The notes under the pieces were generated by a model, which had not been told where the DNA came from, did no database searches, and worked only from the letters and a program-made list of their open reading frames with translations. Of a stretch of 54,810 bases of DNA, positions 1 through 8,873 are shown piece by piece. Both the position numbers and the translations under genes were made by a program. Origin of the DNA: Opitutus sp. (GTDB lineage Bacteria > Verrucomicrobiota > Verrucomicrobiia > Opitutales > Opitutaceae); NCBI GenBank assembly GCA_013821985.1, contig PNJQ01000015.1:1-54810 (forward strand), written 5' to 3'. How positions within the stretch are numbered: position 1 is the stretch's first letter; each line of letters begins with the position of its first letter.

Positions 1-2517
1 TTGGCGATTTTCCGAGCGGTAGCGGTCGCTCACGCGGATGGAGAAGCCGTCCTTTTCGTAGTAGGCAGTGATGTTGGCGACCTTGCGGGACAGGCCGGCG
101 ATGGGCGCCGTGCCGTTGCCCGGGCCCCACGGGGCGATCGAGCTGTCGGTGTAGGCTCCGTTCATGATCACGCCAAAGCCCTTGAAGTCGGTGAACATTT
201 CAGACGAAAGCGAGAGCGTGAACTCGAGGCCGGTGATGCGGCCGCCTTCGCCGTTAACCGGCTGGGACACGATACCCTGCCGAAGCGTCGGAGCCGGACC
301 GGCCAAGACCGGATAACCGGTGAAGTCGGCGACGGACTGCTGTTCATAGACATAGCTCTTGAGCTTCTTCATGAAACCGGCGACGGCGAAGTAGCCCTTG
401 TTGTCTGCGAAGTATTTTTCGATCGAGAGATCGACGGAGTCGGCCAGCCAGGGGCGGAGCTTGGAGTTTCCGCCGCCGCCGGACCACGGGCTGTTCTGCA
501 GCGTGGTGGCCGCGGCGTTGGCCGGATTGTAGCCCCACGTGCGCGAGGCGCGGAGGTCGAACATACGCGGACGGGCCATCTGGCGCGAGAGGCCGACCTT
601 GACGTAGGTGCGCTCGGCAACGTTGAAGTTCAGGTTCAAATTCGGCAAGATGGTCCAGTATTTGTCGCCCGCGTTGACCGGGGTGAGGAGCGCGCCGTTG
701 GCCGAGTAGCCCGTGGAGGACTGGTCGGTGTTGACCGCGCGGAGGCCGAGATCGCCGACCACCGGGATGGAACCCACCTTGGTGTCGATGTTCAGCTTGC
801 TGTAATATTGGGAGACCTTCTCGCGGATCTGGTAACGGTTGGCCACGATGCCGCTGTCGGTGTTGGGCGTGAACGCCCAGATGCCGGACGCGAACGCGCC
901 CAACGGGTCGTAAGCGTAGATGCGGCCGAGGCCCATGAAGCCCATGTCGGTCGTGCCGACGCTCGGCGGGAGCGGGAGCGTGTTGGCATTGTTGGCGGGC
1001 GAGATAAAGCCGGAGGGAGTTTCACCGTCGCGCTTGTAGCGGTCCGTGTAAACGACGCCGGCGTCCACGGACTGGAAGCCCCACTTCTCGAGTTTGTGGC
1101 TGGTCGCGGCGCGGATGGAGCCGAGCTCGTCGAACGCGTTGAAGAACTTCTGGTAACCGTGCATGCCGCCGCCGGGGAGGGAGGTCGGGCCCCAGCCCTG
1201 CGGATCGGAGAGGCGGAGGACGCTGCCGTCGGCGTAATTCTTTGTCGTGGTGAGCTGCGGGATGCTGCCCGGAATGAGATTCACGCGGACGGAATCGGCT
1301 GTCGTGAACGGCGTGCCGCGGAAGCTGATGCCGGACCAGCTCTCGAGGTTACGGTCCACGCGTTTGATCTTCGAGTAACCGAAATCGAGTTCGATGGGCC
1401 AGGACGACTGCTGCGCGAACTTGAAGTTGGCGCCCATGGCGATCGGGTTGGCGTCGCGGACAAACACGTCGTTACGGACGACCGGCATGACATTGTTGAA
1501 GGTCATGGTCGGGACGTAGCCGTTCGAGGCGGTGTAGCCGGCCTGGGCGGAGGCGCCGCTCCACCAGAGCGGAATTTCCATGCCGCGGAGGAGCTGCTTT
1601 TCTTGGAAATCCGAGCGGTAGAGATCGAAGTTCATCTCGAAGTTGTCGCTCGGCTTGTATTGGACGACGAACATGATGGCCTTGCGATCGATGATCGAAT
1701 TGCGGACGTAGGACTTGGTGCCGCCGAGGACGAGGGCGTTCGCGCCGTCGGTCGGGTAGCCCCAGGCTTGGAACTGTTCGCCCGCCCACGGCGAATTGAC
1801 GAGGGAGATGCCGAGGGCGACACCCAGCTTGCCGTCCATGAACTGGTCGATGTAGGTCAGGCCGGAGCGATAGCCGCTGTCCTTGACGCCGGGCGTGAGC
1901 TGGCCGAGCTCGTTGAATTCGTAATTGGCGTAAACGGCGGTCATGCGCTTGCCGCGATCGAGCGGGCGCACGGATTTCATGTTGATCGTGCCCGAGAGAC
2001 CCTGGGCGGCGAGATCGGCGCGGGAGCCTTTGATGACTTCGACCTCGTTGAGGAGGTCAGCCGGATATTGGTCGAACTCCACGCCGCGGTTAAGATTGGT
2101 CGAGACTTGCTCGCGACCGTTGAGGGTTGCGACCGAGAAGTCAGGTCCGAGACCGCGCAAGCTGATCTGTTGCGCGCGACCGTTGGTGCGCTGCGCGGCG
2201 AGACCGGGGAGACGCGTGAGCGCATCGGCAATCGAGACGTCGGGCAGCTTGCCGAGATCCTCGGCGGTGATCACTTCCATGATCACGTTCGAATTTTGCT
2301 TTCGCTCCGCGGCGGCGGCGAGCGAACCGGCGAAGCCGGCGGTGACCTTGAAGGCGTCGAGCGTGACGATCTTCTCGTCCTCCTTTTTCTCTTCGTCGGT
2401 GGTGGCGGGGGCGCTCTGGGCAAAACCAGAGAGGGCCTGAGTGGCAATCAGGCCGGCGACCAAACCTCGAAAGAGGAATCGGCGCGCATTGTGAATCGGA
2501 ATGTTAGCGGTGTGCAT
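1..2517 (-). CDS. TonB-dependent outer-membrane receptor, C-terminus cut by window edge
   Basis: An outer-membrane beta-barrel receptor for energised uptake of a large or scarce substrate, probably an oligosaccharide given the neighbours. Reading the complement from the ATG at 2517 gives 839 codons with no stop before base 1, so the C-terminal barrel end is missing. Residues about 1-31 look like a signal peptide ending near SGFAQS. A short acidic, lysine-rich stretch follows, then LDAFKVTA. The plug follows (ITAEDLGKLPDVSIADAL, LPGLAAQRTNGRAQQISLRG), with the conserved segment VIKGSRADLAAQGLSGTINM. The last visible residues (YYEKDGFSIRVSDRYRSE) are barrel strands typical of this class. No SusD-like gene is adjacent, as expected outside Bacteroidota. 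It is divergent from the amylase-esterase gene and may share its control region. The substrate cannot be read from sequence. Confidence 0.9.
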   Translation of the reverse strand, partial: MHTANIPIHNARRFLFRGLVAGLIATQALSGFAQSAPATTDEEKKEDEKIVTLDAFKVTAGFAGSLAAAAERKQNSNVIMEVITAEDLGKLPDVSIADALTRLPGLAAQRTNGRAQQISLRGLGPDFSVATLNGREQVSTNLNRGVEFDQYPADLLNEVEVIKGSRADLAAQGLSGTINMKSVRPLDRGKRMTAVYANYEFNELGQLTPGVKDSGYRSGLTYIDQFMDGKLGVALGISLVNSPWAGEQFQAWGYPTDGANALVLGGTKSYVRNSIIDRKAIMFVVQYKPSDNFEMNFDLYRSDFQEKQLLRGMEIPLWWSGASAQAGYTASNGYVPTMTFNNVMPVVRNDVFVRDANPIAMGANFKFAQQSSWPIELDFGYSKIKRVDRNLESWSGISFRGTPFTTADSVRVNLIPGSIPQLTTTKNYADGSVLRLSDPQGWGPTSLPGGGMHGYQKFFNAFDELGSIRAATSHKLEKWGFQSVDAGVVYTDRYKRDGETPSGFISPANNANTLPLPPSVGTTDMGFMGLGRIYAYDPLGAFASGIWAFTPNTDSGIVANRYQIREKVSQYYSKLNIDTKVGSIPVVGDLGLRAVNTDQSSTGYSANGALLTPVNAGDKYWTILPNLNLNFNVAERTYVKVGLSRQMARPRMFDLRASRTWGYNPANAAATTLQNSPWSGGGGNSKLRPWLADSVDLSIEKYFADNKGYFAVAGFMKKLKSYVYEQQSVADFTGYPVLAGPAPTLRQGIVSQPVNGEGGRITGLEFTLSLSSEMFTDFKGFGVIMNGAYTDSSIAPWGPGNGTAPIAGLSRKVANITAYYEKDGFSIRVSDRYRSENRQ

Positions 2518-2905
2518 GGGGAGTGAAACAGCAGCTCCAGTCGTGTTAGGGTGTCGAAGGGCGGCAAAAATGCTGCCCGCAGTGTGGAAGAGTGAAGCTG
2601 GTGCGCGCCGAACCGCGACGCGCATTGGGGCCAAAAAACCGAGATGGTTCGGACAACTCTTAGGTCAGCTGCCCTTGCCGCAACGCCGGAGCAAGCGATG
2701 CGTCGGAAATGACAAGTGATGCGTTTCTCAGAGGGAAAAACAACCGCTGGGCGCGCGGCAACCCTGCGCCGCGATCAAGCGCCCCCACGTGGCGCGCGCC
2801 CGGTTTTGCCGGGCCGACCTAAGTTTTTTCCCGGCCATGCAAGACTTCTCTCCGGGGCGTCGTTTGACCGCGCTCGCCTCGGCGCGCAGCTTCGCTTCAC
2901 TCCCC
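2518..2905. promoter_or_regulatory. Divergent intergenic control region
   Basis: This 388-nt region separates the leftward TonB receptor gene from the rightward amylase-esterase gene and must hold both promoters. The only clear structure is a hairpin at 2559-2578 with 8-bp arms (GGGCGGCA / TGCTGCCC, one G-T pair) around an AAAA loop, in the receptor leader. No Shine-Dalgarno or convincing -35/-10 pair was found by eye. No gene is supported inside it. Confidence 0.4.
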
Positions 2906-5900
2906 ATGATGCTGTTCACCCCGTCTCGCGCGCTGGCCGGATTGGCCACACTTTTTGCCGCTGTCAGTTTCTCTGTGGCGCAGCCGTCCACCGCCGCGGG
3001 CGTGGCGGTGCCGCGCTTCACGCATCCCGGCGCGGGGCAGACCGTGTATTTTGTGCTGACTGATCGTTTCGCCAACGGCCGCGCGGACAACGACACCGGC
3101 GGATACGCCGGCGGGCCGGACGAGCACGGCTTCGATCCGACGAAGATCTCGCACTTCCAGGGCGGCGACTTCGCCGGCCTCACCGCGAAGCTGGATTACC
3201 TGACGCAACTCGGCGTGACCGCGGTGTGGGTGACGCCGCCCTTCAAGAACAAGCCGATGCAGAGCGGCACCGCGGGTTACCACGGTTACTGGATCACGGA
3301 CTTTCTCTCGGTCGATCCCCACCTTGGCACGAACGACGAGTATCGCGAGTTCGTCCGTCAGGCGCACGCGCGCGGTCTGCGGGTCTATATGGACATCATC
3401 GTCAATCACACCGCGGATGTCATCGCCCCGGAAGGCGGCAAGACCGGCTATCGTTCGCTGGCCGAGGCGCCTTACCGGGACGCGCTGGGCAACACCTTCG
3501 ATCTGCGCCGCGTCATGTTCAACGGCTTGAACGATCCCGCCGCGTTTCCGGCGCTCGATCCGCAGAAGAGCTTCGCCTACGTGCCGACCGTGCCCGCCGC
3601 GGAGAAGGCCGTGAAGAATCCGGCGTGGCTCAACGATCCGATCTATTATCATAATCGCGGCAACACGCTCTTCCTTGGCGAGAATTCCACGCAGGGTGAC
3701 TTCGTGGGCCTCGACGATCTGTTCACCGAGCACCCGCGCGTCGTGCAGGGTTTCATCGACATCTTCCAGCAATGGCTGGAGGTCGGCATCGACGGCTACC
3801 GCATCGATACGATGCGGCACGTGAACAACGAATTCTGGCAGGCGTTCAGTCCCGCGATTCGCAGCCGCGCGCGCGAACTCGGGCGGCCCGACTTCGTCCA
3901 GTTCGGCGAAGTCTATAACGACGCGGGCGATCCCGCGGTGCTGGCGGAGTTTTCCACCAACATCCTCCCCGGCGACACGACGATCGATTTCGGCTTCTTC
4001 GCGGCTGCACGCCGTTTCGTGTCGCAGAGCGGCACGGCGTCGGGCCTCGCGGACTTCTTCGCGCGTGACGATTACTACACCGACCACGACAGCAACGTCC
4101 ACACGACGACCACGTTTCTCGGCAACCATGACGCCGGGCGCTTCGGCTATTTTCTCATGCAGGACAACACTGGCGCCGATGGGGCGCAACTCGCCGAATT
4201 GACCAAACTCGGCCACGGCCTGCTCTACCTCTCGCGCGGGTCGCCGGTGGTCTATTATGGCGACGAGCAGGGCATGATCGGCGCGGGCGGCAACGACATG
4301 CAGGCGCGGGAAAGCATGTTCGCGTCGCAGGCGCCGGACTTCCGGAAGGCGCAGCTGCTCGCCACGACGCGCACTGGCGCGGACGACAAATTCGATTCGC
4401 AGCACCCGTTCTATCAATTCTTCGCGCGCCTCGGCGCGTTGCGCGCCCGGCATGTCGCTCTGCGCACCGGCGCGATGATCCCGCGCCTCACCGGACACGA
4501 CAGCGTCGCGGCATTCTCCCGGGTCGAGCGCAGCGAGCGCGTCGAATACGTCGCGGCATTCAACAACTCCCGCACGGGGGCCGTGCGGGTCGCGATTCCG
4601 ACGAGCCAGCCGGCGGGTGCGCGCGTGGCGCGGATTTTTGATTCGCGAATGCCAGACGCGAGCGAGGGCGAGGTGTTGGCGGCGAATGAAACGGGCGGAA
4701 TCGAGGTGACGCTCGCGCCCCTGCAATTCGCCGTGTGGCGCGCGGAGCAGCCGCTCGCCGCGCCTGCGGAGCGCGCGAAGCTCACGCTCGCAAATCCGGC
4801 GGCCGGCGGCACGTTTGCCGGCGGCACACGCGAAGTGGACGGATTGACGTTTCCCGTGCGCCGGGAAATTCGGGCCGACGTGAGCGGCGGCGACGGAGTG
4901 GGCGAGGTGACTTTCGTGCTCAAGCGCGCCTCGCGCCCGAACCAGTTCGATCTGCTCGGCACCGACGATGCAGCGCCGTATCGCATTTTCTGGAGCCCGC
5001 CCGCCGATCTCGCGGCCGGCGAGGAATTCGACCTCATCGCGACCTTTGACGACCTGCGCGGCCACGCGACGAGCGCGAGCGTAGCGCGTCTCAAAATCGC
5101 GGCGACCACTTCGGTCCAAGGCATCGCCGGTTCGCGCACGCCCGGACTGAAGCGCGTCCCCGCCGCGGAGATCGCGCGGACTTCGGGCACGCCGCTCACC
5201 TTGCAGGTCGAGGCCGAAGGCACGGCGCCGTTCGAATACCAGTGGCTGCGCAACGGCTCCCCCATCGCCGGCGCCACAAACGCGACCTACACCGTCGCAG
5301 CGCCGACCGATGCGGATGCCGGGGAGTATCGGGTGCTGGTCCACAATCTGGCCGGCACCGCGATCAGTGCAGCCTTCCCGGTGCGCGCCGCCGCTCCGCA
5401 GTCGGCGCGGCTGGCCAAGCATGCCTCGTTTCCCTCGCAGTTCGTCGTGGCGCGCAACGTCGATGTGTGGCTGCCGCCCGGCTACGACGCGAATTCCGCG
5501 GAGCGATATCCGGTCGTTTACATGCACGACGGGCAAAATCTCTTTGAAGCCGCGACCAGCAGCTATGGCATTCCGTGGGGTGTGGATCAGGCGATGTTGA
5601 AATTGCTCGCGCGCGGCGAAGTGCGCCCAGCCATCATTGTGGGCGTGTGGTGCACGGCGGCGCGATTTGCGGAATATATGCCGCAGAAAGCATCGTCGCC
5701 CTCGGCGCTGAAGAGCTTGCTGGCGCAATTCCGGCAGGCCGACGCCGGTCTCCTGGCCGATAACTACCTGAAGTTTCTCGTCGAGGAACTGAAACCGTTC
5801 ATCGACCGCACCTACCGGACCCGGCCGGAGCGCGAGCACACGTTCATCATGGGCTCGAGCATGGGTGGGCTGATTTCGGGCTACGCGGTCGCGGAATATC

Positions 5901-6205
5901 CGCAGGTCTTCGGCGGCGCCGGCTGCGTCTCGACCCATTGGCCCGCGGCGGATGGCGCCGTGATCGACTACTTCGCGCAACACCTGCCCGGCCCGGGCGC
6001 GCACAAACTCTACTTCGATTTCGGCACTGAGACGCTCGACGCCCGCTACGAGCCTTACCAGCAACGGATGGATGCCGCGCTGCGCGCGCGCGGCTACGTG
6101 CCCGGACCGCTGTGGATGACGCAGAAGTTCATCGGCGCGGAACACTCGGAGAAGTCGTGGCGCGAACGCGTGGACATCCCGCTGCGCTTTCTGCTCGGCT
6201 CGTAA
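2906..6205 (+). CDS. Secreted GH13 alpha-amylase fused to Ig-like and esterase domains
   Basis: A 1099-aa exported enzyme predicted to cut alpha-glucans and, separately, an ester or related bond. A signal peptide (MMLFTPSRALAGLATLFAAV...) supports the start at 2906; the next ATG is equally possible, and an in-frame ATG at 2837 would add 23 residues. The GH13 barrel covers roughly residues 45-640, with nucleophile D301 (GYRIDTMRH), acid/base E335 (FGEVYND) and D409 (FLGNHDAGRFG). An Ig-like module follows around 755-835 (FEYQWLRNGSPIAG). An alpha/beta-hydrolase of the esterase D/IroE type fills the C-terminus, with nucleophile S985 in GSSMGG. Both catalytic sets look intact, so this appears to be a true bifunctional protein. 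It lies between a TonB receptor and a sugar importer, which fits glycan processing. Confidence 0.9.
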   Translation: MMLFTPSRALAGLATLFAAVSFSVAQPSTAAGVAVPRFTHPGAGQTVYFVLTDRFANGRADNDTGGYAGGPDEHGFDPTKISHFQGGDFAGLTAKLDYLTQLGVTAVWVTPPFKNKPMQSGTAGYHGYWITDFLSVDPHLGTNDEYREFVRQAHARGLRVYMDIIVNHTADVIAPEGGKTGYRSLAEAPYRDALGNTFDLRRVMFNGLNDPAAFPALDPQKSFAYVPTVPAAEKAVKNPAWLNDPIYYHNRGNTLFLGENSTQGDFVGLDDLFTEHPRVVQGFIDIFQQWLEVGIDGYRIDTMRHVNNEFWQAFSPAIRSRARELGRPDFVQFGEVYNDAGDPAVLAEFSTNILPGDTTIDFGFFAAARRFVSQSGTASGLADFFARDDYYTDHDSNVHTTTTFLGNHDAGRFGYFLMQDNTGADGAQLAELTKLGHGLLYLSRGSPVVYYGDEQGMIGAGGNDMQARESMFASQAPDFRKAQLLATTRTGADDKFDSQHPFYQFFARLGALRARHVALRTGAMIPRLTGHDSVAAFSRVERSERVEYVAAFNNSRTGAVRVAIPTSQPAGARVARIFDSRMPDASEGEVLAANETGGIEVTLAPLQFAVWRAEQPLAAPAERAKLTLANPAAGGTFAGGTREVDGLTFPVRREIRADVSGGDGVGEVTFVLKRASRPNQFDLLGTDDAAPYRIFWSPPADLAAGEEFDLIATFDDLRGHATSASVARLKIAATTSVQGIAGSRTPGLKRVPAAEIARTSGTPLTLQVEAEGTAPFEYQWLRNGSPIAGATNATYTVAAPTDADAGEYRVLVHNLAGTAISAAFPVRAAAPQSARLAKHASFPSQFVVARNVDVWLPPGYDANSAERYPVVYMHDGQNLFEAATSSYGIPWGVDQAMLKLLARGEVRPAIIVGVWCTAARFAEYMPQKASSPSALKSLLAQFRQADAGLLADNYLKFLVEELKPFIDRTYRTRPEREHTFIMGSSMGGLISGYAVAEYPQVFGGAGCVSTHWPAADGAVIDYFAQHLPGPGAHKLYFDFGTETLDARYEPYQQRMDAALRARGYVPGPLWMTQKFIGAEHSEKSWRERVDIPLRFLLGS

Positions 6206-6239
6206 CGGCGCACGCATCCCTCGGGCCGAGGAGATGCCG

Positions 6240-6300
6240 TCCATCGGACACTTCGGAAATCACTGCGGAGAACGCGTGGACATTCCGCCGGCCTTCGCTC
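6240..6300 (+). pseudogene. Relic resembling the C-terminus of an esterase
   Basis: Just after the amylase-esterase stop, one frame reads IGHFGNHCGERVDIPPAFAL. This resembles the true end of the preceding protein (IGAEHSEKSWRERVDIPLRFLL), and the DNA shares AACGCGTGGACAT. It is out of frame with the upstream gene and has no start of its own. The simplest reading is the leftover 3' end of a duplicated or replaced esterase gene. Confidence 0.4.
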
Positions 6301-6332
6301 TAACCTTCCCGCGGTTCTCCAACTTATCCCTC

Positions 6333-7340
6333 ATGCGTCTATTCCGCTGTCTCGTTTCCGTCGGCGCCAGCGCCCTGCTGTCAGTCGCCGCCTTCGCCTC
6401 GAAAGACAAGCCCGTGATCGGTCTTTCGCTCGACACGCTCAAGGAGGAGCGCTGGCAACGGGATCGCGACCTGTTCATCGCCGAAGCGGAAAAGCTCGGC
6501 GCGTCCGTCGTGGTGCAGTCCGCCAACTCCGATGATACGCGGCAGGTGCGAGACATCGAATCCCTCATCAGCAAGGGGGTCGATGTGCTCGTGGTCGTGC
6601 CGCACAACGGCGCCGCCATGAGCCGCGCAATGAAATCCGCGAAGGAAGCCGGCATCCCGGTGATTTCCTACGATCGTCTGATCCTGAACAGCGAGATCGC
6701 GGTCTATCTCTCGTTCGACAACGTGAAGGTCGGCGAACTCCAGGCGTCGTGGGCGATCAAGAATCTTCCCACCGACCGCACACTGCGGATCGTGCGCATC
6801 TACGGCGCACCGACCGACAACAACGCGAAGATGTTCAAGCAGGGCCAGGACAACATCCTCGACCCGCTGATCAAATCCGGTCGCGTGCAGGTCGTCGCGG
6901 AGGACTGGGCGCTCGATTGGAAACCCGAGAACGCGAAGAAGATCATGAACGCCGCGATCGCGAAGGTCGGTCACGAATTTGACGCCGTCATCGTTTCGAA
7001 CGACGGCACCGCGGGCGGTGCGATTCAAGCGCTGATCGAGGAAGGCCTGGCGGGCAAAAAGCTCGTCACCGGGCAGGACGCCGACCTCGCCGCCTGCCAG
7101 CGCATCATGCGCGGCACGCAAAGCATGACGGTGTTCAAACCGGTCGCGAAGCTCGCGACGCTCACGGCGCAGACCGCCGTCGCGATCGCCAAGGGGGGCC
7201 AGCCTTCCGCGACCACGACGATCGACAACGGCGCAAAACAGGTGCCTTGCGTCTTCGAGGAGCCCATCTCGGTGGACCAGTCGAACATGATGGAAACTGT
7301 CGTCGCCGCCGGCTTCCACCCGGCGGACAAGTTGAAGTAA
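6333..7340 (+). CDS. xylF: D-xylose ABC transporter, periplasmic binding protein
   Basis: A 335-aa periplasmic sugar-binding protein that delivers pentose, probably D-xylose, to the XylGH importer. A signal peptide spans about residues 1-23 (ending AFASKDK), which supports the ATG at 6333. The mature protein has hallmarks of the XylF branch: ERWQRDRDLF near the N-terminus, VVQSANSDDTRQ, GVDVLVVVPHNG, SYDRLI, YLSFDNVKVGELQA, DNNAK, VSNDGTAGGAIQAL, GQDAD and the C-terminal ETVVAAGFHPADKL. Length matches the usual 330 aa or so. It is first in a three-gene operon, 18 nt before xylG. A related sugar such as glucose cannot be excluded as ligand. Confidence 0.92.
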   Translation: MRLFRCLVSVGASALLSVAAFASKDKPVIGLSLDTLKEERWQRDRDLFIAEAEKLGASVVVQSANSDDTRQVRDIESLISKGVDVLVVVPHNGAAMSRAMKSAKEAGIPVISYDRLILNSEIAVYLSFDNVKVGELQASWAIKNLPTDRTLRIVRIYGAPTDNNAKMFKQGQDNILDPLIKSGRVQVVAEDWALDWKPENAKKIMNAAIAKVGHEFDAVIVSNDGTAGGAIQALIEEGLAGKKLVTGQDADLAACQRIMRGTQSMTVFKPVAKLATLTAQTAVAIAKGGQPSATTTIDNGAKQVPCVFEEPISVDQSNMMETVVAAGFHPADKLK

Positions 7341-7358
7341 CCCCGCCGTGCTTCGCGC

Positions 7359-8873
7359 ATGTCCGCGCCGCTGCTCGAGGTTCGTTCGCTGACGAAGCGC
7401 TTTCCCGGCGTCGTGGCGCTGCGCGACGTGACGTTCGATCTCGCCGCGGGTGAGATTCACGCGATTTGCGGCGAGAACGGCGCGGGCAAATCCACGTTGA
7501 TCAAACTGCTCTCGGGCATCCATCCGCACGGCTCTTATGAGGGTGAGATTCGCGTCGATGGCCGGGCCGCGGCGTTCGCGAGTATTCGCGACGCGGAAGC
7601 GGCGGGCATCTCGGTCATCACGCAGGAGTTCGCGCTCGTTGATGAGCTGACGGTGGCGGAAAATCTTTTCCTCGGTCGCGAGCCGCGCCGCGGTTGGCTG
7701 ATTGACTGGGGACGGATGCACGAGCGCACGGCGGAACTGCTCGCGGAGTTCGGCCTGCGGCTGGCGCCGGACACGCCGGTGCGCGAACTCGGCATCGGCC
7801 AGAAGCAACTGCTCGAAATTCTCCGCGCGCTCGACAAGCGCTCGCGCATTCTCGTGCTCGACGAGCCGACGGCGGCGTTGCCGGAGCACGAGGTCGGGGT
7901 GCTGCTCGACCACCTGCGCCGCCTGCGCGCGAATGGCACGACATGCATCTACATTTCGCACAAACTCGATGAGGTCTTCGCGATCGCGGATCGCATCACC
8001 GTGCTGCGCGATGGAGAGAGCATCGCCACGCTCGCGACGCGTGAGAGCGACGTCGCCGCGGTGATCCGCCACATGGTGGGCCGTGAAATCACGGAGCTGT
8101 TCCCGCGCCACGCCGCGCCGACGGGTGGGGAAGTGCGGTTGGCCGTGCGCGGGCTGTCGGTCGCGCCGGAGCGGGGAGCGGGGGCGTTCTTGCGCGACGT
8201 GAGCTTCGAACTGCGGGCGGGCGAGGTGCTCGGCATCGGCGGGCTGATGGGTGCGGGCCGCACGGAGTTGCTGATGCACCTGTTCGGCGCCTGGGGCCAT
8301 CGCACGGCGGGCCAGGTGATTTTGTCGGGCGAAACCTACGCAGCGCCGGAACCCGGTGAATCGATCGCGCGCGGCCTCGTGCTGGCGAGCGAGGATCGGC
8401 GCCGCTACGGCCTCGTGCTCGACGAGTCGATCGGGTTCAATCTCTCGCTCTCGAGTCTCGGACAGTTCACGCGCGGCGGCGTGATCCGCGCGGCGGACGA
8501 GGAGGTGCGCAACCAGCATTTTTTCTCGGCGTTGCGCATCAAGGCTGGCGACCAATCCGTCGCGGCGGGCGCTCTCTCGGGCGGCGGCCAGCAAAAGGTC
8601 GTGCTCGGCAAGGCGCTCATGACCGAACCGCGCGTCGTGATGCTCGATGAGCCGACGCGCGGCATCGATGTGGGCGCCAAGCTCGAGGTTTACGACTTGA
8701 TCAATCGCCTCACGCGCGACGGCCGTGCGGTGTTGCTTGTTTCGAGCGAACTGCCGGAGCTGATGGGGATGTGCGATCGCATCCTGATGCTCGCGGAGGG
8801 CCGTGTCGGCGGCGTGTTCGCACGCGCAGAATTTTCGCAGGAAAAACTGTTGGCCGCCGCCATGCACCCATGA
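7359..8873 (+). CDS. xylG: D-xylose ABC transporter, duplicated ATP-binding protein
   Basis: A 504-aa cytoplasmic ATPase that powers sugar import with XylH. Two nucleotide-binding domains sit in tandem. The first has a complete Walker A (GENGAGKST, residues 38-46), a signature-like LGIGQKQLLEI and Walker B (ILVLDEPTAALP). The second has LSGGGQQKVVLGKAL and VVMLDEPTRGIDVG, but its P-loop position reads GLMGAGRTE and lacks the lysine. That asymmetry is normal for the sugar importer family (XylG, RbsA, MglA). The stop codon overlaps the xylH start in an ATGA, so the two are probably translationally coupled. Confidence 0.93.
   Translation: MSAPLLEVRSLTKRFPGVVALRDVTFDLAAGEIHAICGENGAGKSTLIKLLSGIHPHGSYEGEIRVDGRAAAFASIRDAEAAGISVITQEFALVDELTVAENLFLGREPRRGWLIDWGRMHERTAELLAEFGLRLAPDTPVRELGIGQKQLLEILRALDKRSRILVLDEPTAALPEHEVGVLLDHLRRLRANGTTCIYISHKLDEVFAIADRITVLRDGESIATLATRESDVAAVIRHMVGREITELFPRHAAPTGGEVRLAVRGLSVAPERGAGAFLRDVSFELRAGEVLGIGGLMGAGRTELLMHLFGAWGHRTAGQVILSGETYAAPEPGESIARGLVLASEDRRRYGLVLDESIGFNLSLSSLGQFTRGGVIRAADEEVRNQHFFSALRIKAGDQSVAAGALSGGGQQKVVLGKALMTEPRVVMLDEPTRGIDVGAKLEVYDLINRLTRDGRAVLLVSSELPELMGMCDRILMLAEGRVGGVFARAEFSQEKLLAAAMHP

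Noticed and set aside
1..2526. Plus-strand 841-codon open frame opposite the TonB receptor
   Set aside because: The complement gives a clear TonB receptor; the plus frame is rich in Arg, Gly, Asp and His with no recognisable fold, the usual antisense shadow of GC-biased codons.
2897..6244. Minus-strand 1115-codon open frame opposite the amylase-esterase
   Set aside because: Low-complexity Arg/His-rich translation, while the plus strand has intact GH13 and esterase motifs.
6381..8867. Minus-strand 828-codon open frame across xylF and xylG
   Set aside because: It spans two well-supported genes on the other strand and shows no domain; codon-bias shadow.
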